A DNA stretch of 60,408 nt from Pseudomonadota bacterium (GCA_023433925.1 JAEYTO010000032.1:1-60408), one strand, 5' to 3'. Counted from the first letter of the stretch, positions 41,534 to 50,347 are shown. Notes: generated by a model from the letters alone, not told the origin. Numbers and translations are program-made.

Positions 41534-42013
41534 ATGAAAAAGATCATCGGTTTTTCGATTTTGGCCGCGCTCCTCTGCGCCGGCGTCAGTTACGCGGACG
41601 TCGCGCCCGGAGCGCAGCAAGCCGAAGGCGGCCTTTTCGAGCAGATGGACCAGGACGGCGACGGCGTGGTTTCCGATACCGAGTTCGAGGAGTACCGCAC
41701 CAAGAAGGGTGACGAGACCATGCTCTTCTCGACCATCGACCAGAACGCCGACGGCTCCATCAGCCAGAGCGAGTGGCGGGCCTACGAGAGCGGCCAGCAG
41801 ATGGGCGCCCAGGAGCAGGAGATGGGAACCCAGGAGCAGAAGATGGGCGAGCAGCCGCGCTCCGAATCCTCGGAGCAGATCGACACCGGCGAGACCGAGC
41901 TGCCCGAGGCCGGCGGCGACGAGACGCTGGTTCCGCGCGGCGACTACGAGGGCGCCAGCCCCGAGAACAAGCAGCGCGAGAACCTTGAGCAGCGAGAACT
42001 CCGGCAGCAGTAG
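41534..42013 (+). CDS. Exported EF-hand protein 3
   Basis: A 159-residue protein with a signal peptide (MKKIIGFSILAALLCAGVSY) and a mature start at ADVAPGAQQAEGG. It has two EF-hands, DQDGDGVVSDTEF and DQNADGSISQSEW. A glutamine- and glutamate-rich C-terminal half (QQMGAQEQEMGTQEQKMGEQ) looks disordered. It forms a pair with protein 4, which shares the mature N-terminus. It lies 56 bases before gene 4 and probably shares its transcript. Confidence 0.87.
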   Translation: MKKIIGFSILAALLCAGVSYADVAPGAQQAEGGLFEQMDQDGDGVVSDTEFEEYRTKKGDETMLFSTIDQNADGSISQSEWRAYESGQQMGAQEQEMGTQEQKMGEQPRSESSEQIDTGETELPEAGGDETLVPRGDYEGASPENKQRENLEQRELRQQ

Positions 42014-42069
42014 CCGGGGCGCCATGGGGCGTCTGGGATAAGGCACAACCATAGACTGGGAGGTTACAG

Positions 42070-42483
42070 ATGAGGAAGCTCACGTTCACCTTGGCCTCGG
42101 CCGCGATCACGCTTCTGTGCGCCGGGGCGGCCTTCGCGGACATCGCGCCTGGAGCGCCGCAGGCCGGCTATGGCCTGTTCGAGCAGATGGACCAGAACGG
42201 CGACGGCGTCATCACCGAGAGCGAGTTCCAGGCCTACGACCTGGAGGCGAAGGATAAGACCCAGCTCTTCGCCGTGATCGACCAGAATGGCGACGGCACC
42301 ATCAGCCAGAGCGAATGGCAGGCCTATCAGGCCGGCGATATCCAGACCAGGGCCGCCGAGGAGCCCATGCCCGCCGAGCAGAAGACCAAGGAGCGCAGGA
42401 ACACCGGAGATGTCTGGGACGAGCAGACCTACAACGTGAACGATCCGCGCAAGATCGGTCCCGAGAGCGAAGCGACCAAGTAG
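42070..42483 (+). CDS. Exported EF-hand protein 4
   Basis: A 137-residue protein with a signal peptide (MRKLTFTLASAAITLLCAGA) and the mature start ADIAPGAPQAGYGLFEQMDQ. There are two EF-hands, DQNGDGVITESEF and DQNGDGTISQSEW, both complete at calcium-ligand positions. It lacks the conserved upstream element, consistent with co-transcription with gene 3 (56 bases apart). No partner protein is recognisable nearby. Confidence 0.87.
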   Translation: MRKLTFTLASAAITLLCAGAAFADIAPGAPQAGYGLFEQMDQNGDGVITESEFQAYDLEAKDKTQLFAVIDQNGDGTISQSEWQAYQAGDIQTRAAEEPMPAEQKTKERRNTGDVWDEQTYNVNDPRKIGPESEATK

Positions 42484-43055
42484 CAATGCCCATCATCGCT
42501 TGCCCCTGTCCGGACGCCGGGAGGGGCAAGTGCGATGAGGCTGGCCTGTCCAAGGGGCATTCCGCCCCGCGCGAGAGACCGAAGGATGATCGAGGACCGC
42601 CGGCCGGGCGGCCCAGACACGCCATGACGCGCGCTCGGGAAGGCCGGGCGCGGGATTGGACGCCGCCAGGCCCGTTTCACCGCGCGACGCCGCTCCATGG
42701 CCATTCGCACATGAGCCGGAGTGCGGGAAGCCCCTGTCATGGCGGGCTCCCCTGCCGGGCATGGGGCCTGGGAAAGAGCGGAGCCCTTGCCCTTTTTGCG
42801 AGAGAGGCCCCTTTTTGAAAAAAGGGGCCTCTCTCGCGCTCTCTCCACCAAAACTTTTGATACTATTTCAGCAGATTGCCGGGGATGGCGCAGTTGAAAC
42901 GCTGAGTTCCAAGGGGGCCGCGCCCCCTTGGCCGCCGAAGGCAGAATAATAACGACCAATGATCTGTCGAACCCTCTCCCAACAGGGAAGCCGGGCAGGA
43001 TCGGGGTCCCTGCCCCCCCAGTCTGAGTGGGCAGGTGTTTTCCAGTTCAATTGCA
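42484..43055. repeat. Convergent gap with palindromes
   Basis: This 572-base gap separates EF-hand gene 4 (plus) and a YkgJ-type gene (minus), which converge. It contains an exact 40-base palindrome at 42798-42837 (stem GCGAGAGAGGCCCCTTTTT, 2-nt centre). Around it are further copies of the intergenic repeat vocabulary, such as CTCTCTCCACCAAAACTTTT and GGGGGCCGCGCCCCCTTGG near 42915-42935. A terminator for both genes is the simplest reading. I see no gene in it. Confidence 0.55.
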
Positions 43056-43655
43056 TCATGCCGTAATATCCAGGCGGGGCGGGCCGGACACGATCATCTC
43101 GGCGAGGGTCAGGTCCACCCTGGGCAGCCTGCCGAGCTTCTTGCCCAGAAGCGCGGCCTCCAGGCCGAGCAGCTCGCGGTAGAGCGGCGTGCGGTCCATG
43201 ACCGGCATCCTGGCGAGGCCCTGCGAGAGCTCCTGGGCGCGCCAGCAGCCCGGAAAAGCGACTTCGCGGCCGTCCGGGCGGCGCAGGAGGTTGGGCACGC
43301 CGTGCAGCCGGCAGATCATGAGCCTGTGGGAGTAGACGCCGCACAGCCCGCCGTCATTGAGCGGGCACATGACCGAGGGCGTGCGGCCCAAGGCCATGGC
43401 CGCCCGGCATGCGTCCACGTGCTCGCGGGCGCGGCGGACATACTCGGCGAGGCGCTCTGGCGGCAGCTCCTTGAGGCCCTGCCAAAGGTAGGCCCATTCG
43501 ACATAGGTGTGGTGCTGGAAATGGCTCAGACAGCAGTTCCGGTCGCAGCCCTGGCAGGTCAAGCCCAGGGCCGCCGAGGCTGCCGCGTACTCGGCCTGCA
43601 TGCGGTCGTAAAGTATGGCCAGCTTGCGGAAGACGGCCTGTCGTGTGCTCTTCAT
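43056..43655 (-). CDS. YkgJ-type cysteine-cluster protein (zinc/iron-chelating domain)
   Basis: A 199-residue protein with the CxxCxxCC-type signature LTCQGCDRNCCLSHFQ (residues 33-48), and later CPLNDGGLCGVYSHRLMICR and GCWRA. These cysteines define the YkgJ/putative metal-chelating family (sometimes called UPF0153). No enzymatic role is established. It lies 40 bases after a shikimate-kinase-like gene on the same strand. A second protein of this kind is encoded at 57.8-58.5 kb. Confidence 0.8.
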   Translation of the reverse strand: MKSTRQAVFRKLAILYDRMQAEYAAASAALGLTCQGCDRNCCLSHFQHHTYVEWAYLWQGLKELPPERLAEYVRRAREHVDACRAAMALGRTPSVMCPLNDGGLCGVYSHRLMICRLHGVPNLLRRPDGREVAFPGCWRAQELSQGLARMPVMDRTPLYRELLGLEAALLGKKLGRLPRVDLTLAEMIVSGPPRLDITA

Positions 43656-43694
43656 GCTTTTCCTTGGATCGATGCTGGTCGATGCGGATCGGGG

Positions 43695-44228
43695 CTAGGC
43701 GTATCGGGCGGCCAGCCAGTCGGTCATGGCGCGCACGCACCCTTCCGGCCCGGCGCGATCCGTGTCCACGGCGAAGTCCGAGGCGTGCTCGTACAAGGGC
43801 TGGCGCTCGGCATGGACGTCCCGCAGCTCCAGGCCTAGCCGGCGCACGAAGCCCCGGTTGTCGGCCTCGCCCACGCGGGCGAGGAAGGTCGGCAAGGCGA
43901 TGCGCAGCCAGATGACCGGCCCGAGCAGGCGCAGCCTGGCCACGGCCCTGGGCGAATAAACCACGCTGCCGCCCGTGGACAGGACCATGCGGCTGGCCGC
44001 CACCGAGGCCACGGTCTGCTCCTCCAGGGCCAGGAAGCCTTCGGGACCCGAAGAATCATAGATTTCCTGAAGATTCCCGGCGAGGTAGGCCTCGATGATC
44101 CGGTCGGTATCCATGTGCGGCCAGCCCAGGGCGCGGGCCAGAAGCGGCGCGAGGGTGGACTTGCCGGCGCCGGCGATGCCGACGAGGCTCACGCAGATCG
44201 TCTCGGGTATGGTCGGGGGCATGCTCAT
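43695..44228 (-). CDS. Shikimate-kinase-like protein
   Basis: A 177-residue P-loop kinase. Walker A is GIAGAGKSTLAP at about residues 17-28, followed by MDTDRIIE, the shikimate-binding aspartate region, and STGGSVVY (GGG-type motif), then a lid region with ERQPLYEHASDF near the C-terminus. These are features of AroK/AroL. The family glycine triplet is GGS here and R-x-P arginine is R-Q-P, so substrate may differ from shikimate. The start at 44228 gives MSMPPTIPETICVSLVGIAG. Confidence 0.75.
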   Translation of the reverse strand: MSMPPTIPETICVSLVGIAGAGKSTLAPLLARALGWPHMDTDRIIEAYLAGNLQEIYDSSGPEGFLALEEQTVASVAASRMVLSTGGSVVYSPRAVARLRLLGPVIWLRIALPTFLARVGEADNRGFVRRLGLELRDVHAERQPLYEHASDFAVDTDRAGPEGCVRAMTDWLAARYA

Positions 44229-44352
44229 GTCGGCTCTCTGTGCTGCGCCGCGGCCTTGGTCCTGCCGTGGCGTCAGCGTTCTATAATACCCGAGGCCGGC
44301 GGCGTAAAGCGGGCTCGCGCGGGATGTGGCGGGAAGGGAATGGCCGGACGGC

Positions 44353-44805
44353 TCAGCCGCCCGCGCGCAGGTAATGGAAGTCCGCCGCGAGGGCCGCGTC
44401 GGACGCGAGCAGCCGTTGCACGCCCTCGCGCTCCAGCCAATCCAGCGGGCCTCCGGGCTTGGCCAGGGGCGCAAAAGGGGCGAGCAGATCTTTCCAGGGC
44501 GTGCCGGGTATGGAGTAAACCGGCCACGTCTGTCCAACACGAGCCGTATCGGTCGCAAGCAGGCTACGCAGGCGCTGCCGCGTGCCCAGTAGGCGGTCGA
44601 GGCTGCCGAACAGGGCTGTCTTGCGCGGAAACTCGCCGCCAGGAATCGTGGCGAGCGTGTCGCAAATCCCTGAGAACAGCGAGGCGAGGAGCAACAATTC
44701 GAAGTAGGCGCAAATCGGCCCAATATTTCGCAAGCCTTGCTCCAGCCGGGCGAGTGTCTTGCCCAACTCGGGAAGGAGCCCGTCCAGTCGCGGCGGGTTG
44801 TTCAC
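44353..44805 (-). CDS. Hypothetical protein
   Basis: A possible 150-residue protein starting at GTG 44805 with GAGGATGG 8 bases ahead. I do not recognise a family. The middle has a hydrophobic stretch, ICAYFELLLLASLFSGICDT, and the end is leucine- and alanine-rich (LLASDAALAADFHYLRAGG). It lies between the kinase-like and sulfotransferase-like genes on the same strand. It could be a real small protein or an extended spurious frame in GC-rich DNA. Confidence 0.4.
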   Translation of the reverse strand: MNNPPRLDGLLPELGKTLARLEQGLRNIGPICAYFELLLLASLFSGICDTLATIPGGEFPRKTALFGSLDRLLGTRQRLRSLLATDTARVGQTWPVYSIPGTPWKDLLAPFAPLAKPGGPLDWLEREGVQRLLASDAALAADFHYLRAGG

Positions 44806-45022
44806 GGGCCATCCTCGGTTGCAAGACGCCGCCCGGCCAGCCTGCCCGGACGCCCACGATCCGGCTGTCGCCGTGGCCCCCATGGTGCTCGGCACGGGAT
44901 GGCGCGGCTCCGGCTCTTCGCGCCCGGTTGGAAAGACATGAAGAGGGAGAGCCCTCTCCACCATCATTCCCTCCAATTATTCTAGCAGCGGAGCCGATCC
45001 CAGGCAATCTGGAGCCACGAGG

Positions 45023-45868
45023 CTACCAAGCCCCGGACAACTCCTGCTCCAGAGCCTGGCAGGCCCGGTGCAGCGGCTGGCAATGCTTGAGCAACAGGCG
45101 CTGCTCGTCCGAGTCGATCTCGCCGGACAGCGGCCCCTGTCTTTCGGGCCTGGGTTCTCCCGTCAGCTTGCCGGCGGCCTCCCGGAGGAACTCCTGGGAG
45201 TATGGCACGCCGCAGAAGTCGAGGATGCGCGCAAGCATGGACAAAGGCGAACCGCGCAGGGTGTGCAGCCCAAGGGCGATGACGTTCTCGGGCGGCAGGC
45301 TCTTGAGCGCCGCGAGGACGTGCTGGGTGGCGCGCTTGTAGCCGAAGATGAAGCGGGCCAGATTGTCCGGGCCGCGATCCTCGCCGGCCGTGGCCAGGAA
45401 GCTCTCCTCGGGAGAGCGGAAGAGGTGCACGTAGCGCATGCCCGGATAGAGCCGGTGCAGGAGGCGCACGTCGGCCAGGGCGGTGGTGCGGATCTCGGCC
45501 CAGTAGGCCCGGGCCGACTCGTTCATGGCGATGAGGTGCACCCCGCGCACGAAGATGCCCACGCCCACGGCCAGGTCCTGGTCGTCGAAGGCCGTGGAGA
45601 AGAGGCGCTTGGCCGACCTGCGCGGGAGCAGCTCATGGCGTCCAGGCACGGCCCTGGCGTAGGCCTCGTTGAGCTCGCTCAGGCGCACGCGGAAGAACCT
45701 GCGCTCGAACATGGCCAGGTCGCATGTGCCGCGCAGCAGGTCCATGGCTCCGCTACGGCCGCCCACGAGGCTCGTCTCGTCAAAGGCCAGCACGCGCGGA
45801 TGAGACGCGACGATGCCGCCAAGAAGCCCGGCGGCGCGGGCGTCGCTGCCGCCGATGAAGATGTTCAT
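45023..45868 (-). CDS. Sulfotransferase-family protein with a divergent P-loop
   Basis: A 281-residue protein. The N-terminus MNIFIGGSDARAAGLLGGIV is in the place of the 5'-phosphosulfate loop of sulfotransferases (usually GSPRSGTTLL), and the 3'-phosphate loop appears as YVHLFRSPEESFLA near residue 160. Thus the fold is probably that of PAPS-dependent sulfotransferases, but key residues in the first loop are altered. The substrate is unknown. The start at 45868 gives the loop at the extreme N-terminus, as in the family; CCTCC-complement GGAGG precedes it. Confidence 0.65.
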   Translation of the reverse strand: MNIFIGGSDARAAGLLGGIVASHPRVLAFDETSLVGGRSGAMDLLRGTCDLAMFERRFFRVRLSELNEAYARAVPGRHELLPRRSAKRLFSTAFDDQDLAVGVGIFVRGVHLIAMNESARAYWAEIRTTALADVRLLHRLYPGMRYVHLFRSPEESFLATAGEDRGPDNLARFIFGYKRATQHVLAALKSLPPENVIALGLHTLRGSPLSMLARILDFCGVPYSQEFLREAAGKLTGEPRPERQGPLSGEIDSDEQRLLLKHCQPLHRACQALEQELSGAW

Positions 45869-46281
45869 GTCCTCCCCCCGTGAAGAAATAATGGAAATGG
45901 TCCCAGGATCGTGGCCCGCACGGTCGCGGGAGCCGGGCAACTGGTCAGCGGCGGGAAGAGGAGTGGGCGCGGGCGGGTCGGCTCTGGCCCGGTCCGCGAG
46001 TCACGTGAGGATCAGTTGGAAACCGCCTTACTACATGGACCTGGCGGCCAAGGCAAGCCATGCAAGAAGCGTGCGGAGCAGGAAGCCGGCTTGAGCCGTG
46101 GCTTGCCGCCGGTAGGCGTAGGCGCAATCCGCTTGCGCCGTCAACGCCGGAGCGGGCGTCTCAAAGCAACTGCTCTAGGCGGCACGAAGCGGAAGCGTCA
46201 GGATGCACCGGCGAATTGACAGGCGTCGAGGGTAAATATAGAAGCGCAGGCACACAAAACATGTGCTTACTGGAGGAATCC
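45869..46281. repeat. Gap with a diverged copy of the GTAGGCGTAGGCGCA element
   Basis: At 46053-46063 is GCAAGCCATGC and at 46098-46126 GTGGCTTGCCGCCGGTAGGC continuing GTAGGCGCA. These match the order and sequence of the element at 33039-33085, with extra bases between the arms. The remaining sequence has no gene that I can support. The promoter of the following small membrane-protein gene must lie near 46200. Confidence 0.5.
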
Positions 46282-46614
46282 GTGAACGCTGCGGCACTAT
46301 CCACCGATCTGTCCGTGGGGGACGCCATCGGGCACGCCATCATCTGGATCGTCCTTTCGATCTTCACCCTGGGCTTCGCTCTGATGCTCTATCCGTATTC
46401 CTTGGCCAAGTACGTCATCGGCAAGACCTATCTGCTCGACGAGAACGGCAGGCGCTCGAAACGTTTCAAGTGCGATCTCGGCTTCACCGGCAACCTCGGG
46501 CATGCGGTCGTCTGGTTCCTGCTGTCCCTGATAACGTTCGGACTGGCGTATTTCATCTATATCTACCGGGTCTGGGTCTACGCCATCGGCAAGACGAGCC
46601 TTGTCCCGGCATAG
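46282..46614 (+). CDS. Small membrane protein of unknown function
   Basis: A 110-residue protein with two pairs of hydrophobic helices. The halves repeat a motif: AIGHAIIWIVLSIFTLGFAL with AKYVIGKTYLL, and NLGHAVVWFLLSLITFGLAY with VYAIGKTSLV. The internal repeat suggests a two-fold membrane fold. The GTG start at 46282 is favoured by GGAGGAAT directly upstream; an ATG at 46261 is possible. I recognise it as a short DUF-type membrane family but can give no function. Confidence 0.65.
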   Translation: MNAAALSTDLSVGDAIGHAIIWIVLSIFTLGFALMLYPYSLAKYVIGKTYLLDENGRRSKRFKCDLGFTGNLGHAVVWFLLSLITFGLAYFIYIYRVWVYAIGKTSLVPA

Positions 46615-46647
46615 GCCCGGCGCGACCTCGCCCAGCGGAAAAACAGA

Positions 46648-46675
46648 CGGCCCGGCAAGCGCGCTTGCCGGGCCG
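46648..46675 (-). terminator. Rho-independent terminator of the liv operon
   Basis: CGGCCCGGCAAGCG and CGCTTGCCGGGCCG form a perfect stem. On the minus strand it is followed by TCTGTTTTTCC. It lies 25 bases after the livF stop codon. Confidence 0.85.
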
Positions 46676-46699
46676 CATCACGTTCATGGCCTCCAGGCC

Positions 46700-47425
46700 T
46701 CAGCCGCCCAGGTAGGCCTTCTTGACCTCGGGCTCGTCCATGAGCCGCGCGCAGGGGCCGCTGGCCACGATCTCGCCCGTGTCGAGCACGTAGCCGCGAT
46801 GGGCGAACTTGAGGGCCAGGTTGGCGTTCTGCTCGATGAGCAGGATGGTCAGGCCTTCCTGGTTGAGCTGCTTGAGCGTGCGGAACATGTCGTACATGAG
46901 CAGCGGCGCCAGTCCCATGGACGGCTCGTCGAGCATGATGAACTCGCACTTGGTCATGAGCGCGCGGCCCACGGCGAGCATCTGCTGCTCGCCGCCCGAG
47001 AGCTGCTCGCTGCGCTGCTTGCGGCGCTCGGCCAGGCGCGGGAACAGATCGTACACCCGCTGGTAGTCCTGGGGCACGCGTGGATCGCGCTTGCGGCCGT
47101 AGGTCGCCAGTTGGAGGTTCTCCTCCACGGTCAGGTTGCCGAAGATGTGCCGGCCCTCGGGCACCAGGGCGATCTTGAGCTTGTCCACCACGTCGTGGGC
47201 CGGGACGCCGAGCATGGACCGGCCCTTGAAGCGGATGTCGCCGGACACGAGCCTGGGCGCCTCGGGCGGAGGCAGGCGCATGATGGAGTGCAGGGTCGTG
47301 GTCTTGCCCGCGCCGTTGGCGCCGATGAGCGTGACGATCTCGCCCTGCTCCACGTGGAAGGACACGCCGTGCAGGGCCTCGATGTTGCCGTACTTGACGC
47401 GCAGGTTGTCTACTTCGAGGTACAT
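46700..47425 (-). CDS. livF: Branched-chain amino acid ABC transporter ATPase LivF
   Basis: A 241-residue ABC ATPase. Walker A is GANGAGKTTTLH, signature LSGGEQQMLAVGRAL, Walker B FIMLDEPSMGLAPL. The N-terminus MYLEVDNLRVKYGNIEALHG is that of LivF. The start codon overlaps the livG stop by 1 base (TGATG), a sign of translational coupling. It pairs with LivG to power uptake of leucine, isoleucine or valine. Confidence 0.95.
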   Translation of the reverse strand: MYLEVDNLRVKYGNIEALHGVSFHVEQGEIVTLIGANGAGKTTTLHSIMRLPPPEAPRLVSGDIRFKGRSMLGVPAHDVVDKLKIALVPEGRHIFGNLTVEENLQLATYGRKRDPRVPQDYQRVYDLFPRLAERRKQRSEQLSGGEQQMLAVGRALMTKCEFIMLDEPSMGLAPLLMYDMFRTLKQLNQEGLTILLIEQNANLALKFAHRGYVLDTGEIVASGPCARLMDEPEVKKAYLGG

Positions 47426-48192
47426 CAGATCTCCGAATCGCCCAGGTAGGCCTTGATGACGGCGGGGTTCTGCTGGATCCGCGCGGGCGTGCCCTCGGCG
47501 ATGGACCGGCCGAAGTCGATGACCTTGATGTGCTCGCACAGGCTCATGACCACGGTCATCTGGTGCTCGATCATCCAGATGGTCAGCTTGAACTCCTTGT
47601 GGATCCAGCGGATGAGCTTGATGAGGCCGTCCACGTCCGAGGAGTTGAGGCCCGCGGCGGGCTCGTCCAGGAGCAGCAGGTCCGGCTGCACGGACAGGGC
47701 GCGGGCGATCTCCACGCGCCGTTGCAGGCCGTAGGGCAGGTTGTTCGGCTTCTCGCCGGCCCAGCGCCTGAGTTCGAGCTGCTCCAGGAGCTCCCAGGCG
47801 ATGGAGTCGATCCGGCCCTCGGAGCGCGTGTAGCGCTTCGTGCGCAGGAAACAGTCCAGCAAGTTGTAGCCCAGGCGGTAGTGCTGGGCGATGCGGATGT
47901 TGTCCAGCACGCTCAGATCGTTCCACAGGCGGATGTTCTGGAAGGTGCGGGCCACGCCCAGGGCCGTGACTTTGTGCGGTTTGAGGCCGCGTGTGTCCGT
48001 GCCCTTGAAGATGACGCTGCCCTGGCTGGGCTTGTAGAAGCCGCTGGTCACGTTGAAGACCGTGGTCTTGCCCGCGCCGTTGGGACCGATGAGCCCCGCG
48101 AGCTCGCCGCCCTCGAAGGTCACGTCGAAGTCGGACACGGCGGTCAGACCGCCGAAGCGCATGGTCATGTTCCGCAGTTCGAGCAGGGCCAT
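47425..48192 (-). CDS. livG: Branched-chain amino acid ABC transporter ATPase LivG
   Basis: A 255-residue ABC ATPase of LivG type: Walker A GPNGAGKTTVFN, a signature region reading PYGLQRRVEIARAL and Walker B LLLLDEPAAGLNSSD. The longer loop between Walker A and signature (RLWNDLSVLDNIRIAQHYRL) is typical of LivG. It starts 10 bases after livM and overlaps livF. Confidence 0.95.
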   Translation of the reverse strand: MALLELRNMTMRFGGLTAVSDFDVTFEGGELAGLIGPNGAGKTTVFNVTSGFYKPSQGSVIFKGTDTRGLKPHKVTALGVARTFQNIRLWNDLSVLDNIRIAQHYRLGYNLLDCFLRTKRYTRSEGRIDSIAWELLEQLELRRWAGEKPNNLPYGLQRRVEIARALSVQPDLLLLDEPAAGLNSSDVDGLIKLIRWIHKEFKLTIWMIEHQMTVVMSLCEHIKVIDFGRSIAEGTPARIQQNPAVIKAYLGDSEI

Positions 48193-48202
48193 GGCGGTTC
48201 CT

Positions 48203-49342
48203 TTACTTGAATTTGTAGAGCTTCTTGAGCCGCGGGAAGATGTCCGACAGCTCGCGGTTGCCCATGATGCCCTCGGGCCGGAACTGCATGAGCAGGATGA
48301 GCAAAAGCGGGATGAGCACCCATTTCCAGACCTGGGAGATTTCGTAGCCCGCCGGGAGCACGTTGATCAGGTGCAGCACCTGGTCGATCCAGGGAATGAC
48401 GAAGCGCAGGGACTCCATGAGCAGGGTGAACAGCACGGCCGACATGACCGCGCCGGAGATGGAGCCCATGCCGCCCAGGTAGACCATGACCATGGCCTCG
48501 GTGGATTTGAGGATGGTGAAGGAGCCGGGGTTGATGTAGCCGAGCACGTGGGCGAACAGGCCGCCGGCCAGGCCGGCCAGGCCCGAGGAGAGCATGAAGG
48601 TCACGAGCTTGATCCTGTCGGTGTTCACGCTCATGATCTCCGCGGCCACCTCGTCCTGGCAGATGGCCATGACGCCCTTGCCGTAGGTCGAGGCCACGTA
48701 GCGCCGGATGATCCAGATCGTCAGGACGGTGCAGGCGAAGATCCAGATGAGCATCCAGGGCAGGTCGACGGTCTGGCGCATGGCGGCCGTCACGCGGCTC
48801 ATGCCCATGAAGCCCCTGGCGCCGCCGATGGCGTCGATGTTCTCGATGGAGCTTTTGATGATGTACAGGGCCGCGATGGTGATGATGGCCAGGTAGTCGC
48901 CGCGCGTCCTGAAGGAGGGGATGGCCACGATGAGCCCGGCCAGGCCCGCCGCGACCGCCCCGGCGGCCAGGGCGAACGGGAAGCCGAGCAGTGTCAGGCT
49001 CGCGGGCAGGAGCGGAGCGCCGAACTTGCTCGACGTGAACAGGACGACCGTCACGAGCGAGGACACGTACGCGCCCACGGCCATGAAGCCCGCATGGCCG
49101 CAGGAGAACTCGCCCATGTTGCCGTTGATGAGGTTCAGGCTCGTGGCCAGGATGACGTTGATGCCCATGAACATGAGCACTGTCTGCAAGTAGAGGTTGA
49201 TCGAGCCTGTCTGGGCCGCGAAGACCAGGCCGGCGAGCAGGGCCAGCAGGAGAAGGGGCACGCTCAGGCGGCGGATGTCGAAGCCGGAGGCCGTCACGGG
49301 CGCCCCTGTCCCGGCTGCGGTGGTGTTGTTGCGCATGTCCAT
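48203..49342 (-). CDS. livM: Branched-chain amino acid ABC transporter permease LivM
   Basis: A 379-residue permease with about nine hydrophobic helices. Family stretches include LNLINGNMGEFSCGHAGFMA near residue 70 and LGYINPGSFTILKSTEAMVM near 270. With LivH it forms the membrane channel. It starts 18 bases after livH. Confidence 0.94.
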   Translation of the reverse strand: MDMRNNTTAAGTGAPVTASGFDIRRLSVPLLLLALLAGLVFAAQTGSINLYLQTVLMFMGINVILATSLNLINGNMGEFSCGHAGFMAVGAYVSSLVTVVLFTSSKFGAPLLPASLTLLGFPFALAAGAVAAGLAGLIVAIPSFRTRGDYLAIITIAALYIIKSSIENIDAIGGARGFMGMSRVTAAMRQTVDLPWMLIWIFACTVLTIWIIRRYVASTYGKGVMAICQDEVAAEIMSVNTDRIKLVTFMLSSGLAGLAGGLFAHVLGYINPGSFTILKSTEAMVMVYLGGMGSISGAVMSAVLFTLLMESLRFVIPWIDQVLHLINVLPAGYEISQVWKWVLIPLLLILLMQFRPEGIMGNRELSDIFPRLKKLYKFK

Positions 49343-49360
49343 GGTCTGTCTTGCCCCTCC

Positions 49361-50284
49361 CTAGATCTTCGTGGTCTTGGCCGTGCCGAACAGGCCCGTG
49401 GGCTTCCAGGTCAGGATGACGAGGAGGATGGTGAAGCTGATCAGGTCGCGCATGGTGGAGGGGAAAACCGCCACGACCATGATCTCCACGAACCCGAGCA
49501 GGAAGCCGCCGGCGAAGGCCCCGCGTATGTCGCCGATGCCGCCCACGACGGCGGCGATGAAGGCCTTCCAGCCCACCATGGCGCCCATGTACGGCTCCAG
49601 CACCGGGTAGCTCATGGCGAACAGCACGCCGGCCAGCCCGGCGAAGCCCGAGCCGAGGATGAAGGTGAACACGATGATGCTGTCCACCGGGATGCCCATG
49701 AGCGGGATGGCGAACTTGTCCCAGGAGATGGCCCGCATGGCCATGCCCATCTTGGTCTTGGTGACCACGAACTGGAGGAAGAGGAAGACGAGGATGGCCG
49801 TCAGGATGACGCCGATCTTCACGTTGGTCACCGAGAACCAGCCGAAGTCGTAGACCTGGGTCGGGATGAGCTGCGGAAAGCTGCGCCGGCTGGCGCCCAG
49901 CAGCGCGAGGTTGCCGTTCTCCAGCACCAGGCCGCACATGAGCGCGGTGATGACCACGTAAAGCCTGTGCGCGCCCTTGCGGCGCAGCGGCCGGTAGGCG
50001 ACGCGCTCGAGCGTCACGCCCACCGCCGCCGTGAGGATCATGGTCAGCGGGATTGTCAGGGCCAGGACCACGGGTCCCGACAGTCCCAGATCGGGCCCGA
50101 TATTGCCCAGGAAGAACAGGGCCACTCCCAGGCCGATGAAGGCGCCGACCATGAAAATGTCGCCATGGGCGAAATTGATGAGCATAAGAACGCCATAGAC
50201 CAGACAGTAGCCCAGGGCGATGAGCGAATAGTAGCTTCCCCATTGCAGGGCGTTCAGCATGTTCTGGAACAGGCTCTCAAGCAC
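49361..50284 (-). CDS. livH: Branched-chain amino acid ABC transporter permease LivH
   Basis: A 307-residue permease with eight hydrophobic helices, beginning MLESLFQNMLNALQWGSYYS and containing LMLINFAHGDIFMVGAFIGL, the LivH hallmark, near residue 35. It follows livK after 114 bases that contain a hairpin terminator, so permease expression is probably lower than that of the binding protein. Confidence 0.94.
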   Translation of the reverse strand: MLESLFQNMLNALQWGSYYSLIALGYCLVYGVLMLINFAHGDIFMVGAFIGLGVALFFLGNIGPDLGLSGPVVLALTIPLTMILTAAVGVTLERVAYRPLRRKGAHRLYVVITALMCGLVLENGNLALLGASRRSFPQLIPTQVYDFGWFSVTNVKIGVILTAILVFLFLQFVVTKTKMGMAMRAISWDKFAIPLMGIPVDSIIVFTFILGSGFAGLAGVLFAMSYPVLEPYMGAMVGWKAFIAAVVGGIGDIRGAFAGGFLLGFVEIMVVAVFPSTMRDLISFTILLVILTWKPTGLFGTAKTTKI

Positions 50285-50347
50285 GTCTCACCTCTGGAGA
50301 TTCTTGCGGCGATCGCCCGCCGCGGGACCGCGCCCTGGCACGGAAAA

